Source: Alphaproteobacteria bacterium
GTDB taxonomy: Bacteria > Pseudomonadota > Alphaproteobacteria > Thalassobaculales > Thalassobaculaceae
Length of the DNA: 6,164 nt
NCBI GenBank assembly: GCA_028822575.1
Contig: JAPKDN010000201.1
Location: 1 to 6,164 of the forward strand
Reading direction: 5' to 3'
Shown here: positions 6,064 through 6,164 of the stretch, piece by piece
Position numbering within the stretch: position 1 is the stretch's first letter
Layout of the letters: the number at the start of each line of letters is the position of its first letter
Made by a program: the position numbers and the translations under genes
The notes under the pieces: generated by a model
Told to the model about the DNA's origin: nothing
Seen by the model: only the letters and a program-made list of their open reading frames with translations
Database searches by the model: none

Positions 6064-6164
6064 GGTGTCCGTCTCGGTGGTTTCACCCCTATTATGTTGG
6101 CGGAACGGCTCTGAAATCCAGTGGTCATCGTTATCATCGGCGTCTAAGGGAGAAGTTTGGCCAA
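6064..6164 (-). other. Upstream edge region, open in the VWA gene frame
   Basis: Read on the minus strand, this stretch has no stop codon in the VWA protein frame and would encode about 33 hydrophilic residues, including DADDNDDHW and SEPFRQHNRGE. The other two frames carry stops. It contains no in-frame ATG, GTG or TTG, so it is either a leader or a coding extension whose start lies beyond the window. I see no clear promoter. Confidence 0.45.

Overview
The window looks like ordinary chromosomal DNA from a GC-rich alphaproteobacterium, probably of the Rhodospirillales type. The evidence is protein character: a D,D-carboxypeptidase with a C-terminal SPOR domain, and a membrane J-domain protein whose J domain resembles mitochondrial Pam18/Tim14. 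No mobile element, CRISPR array, tRNA or rRNA was seen. Almost all of the DNA is coding.

Layout. Positions 1-819 (+) hold the 3' part of a penicillin-binding-protein type D-alanyl-D-alanine carboxypeptidase; its catalytic SxxK and SxN motifs lie outside the window. After a 5-nt gap, every other gene is on the minus strand and is transcribed from right to left. In transcription order these are: a von Willebrand factor A (VWA) domain protein (to about 6063, possibly starting beyond the window edge), a three-helix membrane J-domain protein, a 121-nt gap, galU, ugd, and a phosphomannomutase/phosphoglucomutase. The galU-ugd gap is 12 nt, and ugd overlaps the mutase by an ATGA.

How the genes work together. 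The last three genes form a full path to UDP-glucuronate: glucose-6-P to glucose-1-P (mutase), to UDP-glucose (GalU), to UDP-glucuronate (Ugd). They probably supply precursors for surface polysaccharide or lipid A/LPS sugars. The VWA and J-domain genes are 10-16 nt apart and look like a two-gene unit of unknown function, with a predicted cytosolic VWA protein and a membrane-anchored cytosolic J domain. This pair is the least understood part of the window. Points of interest are the Pam18-like J domain, a conserved-looking central segment of the J protein, and a recent 15-residue tandem duplication at the N-terminus of the VWA protein. I see no convincing evidence of a wholly new system.
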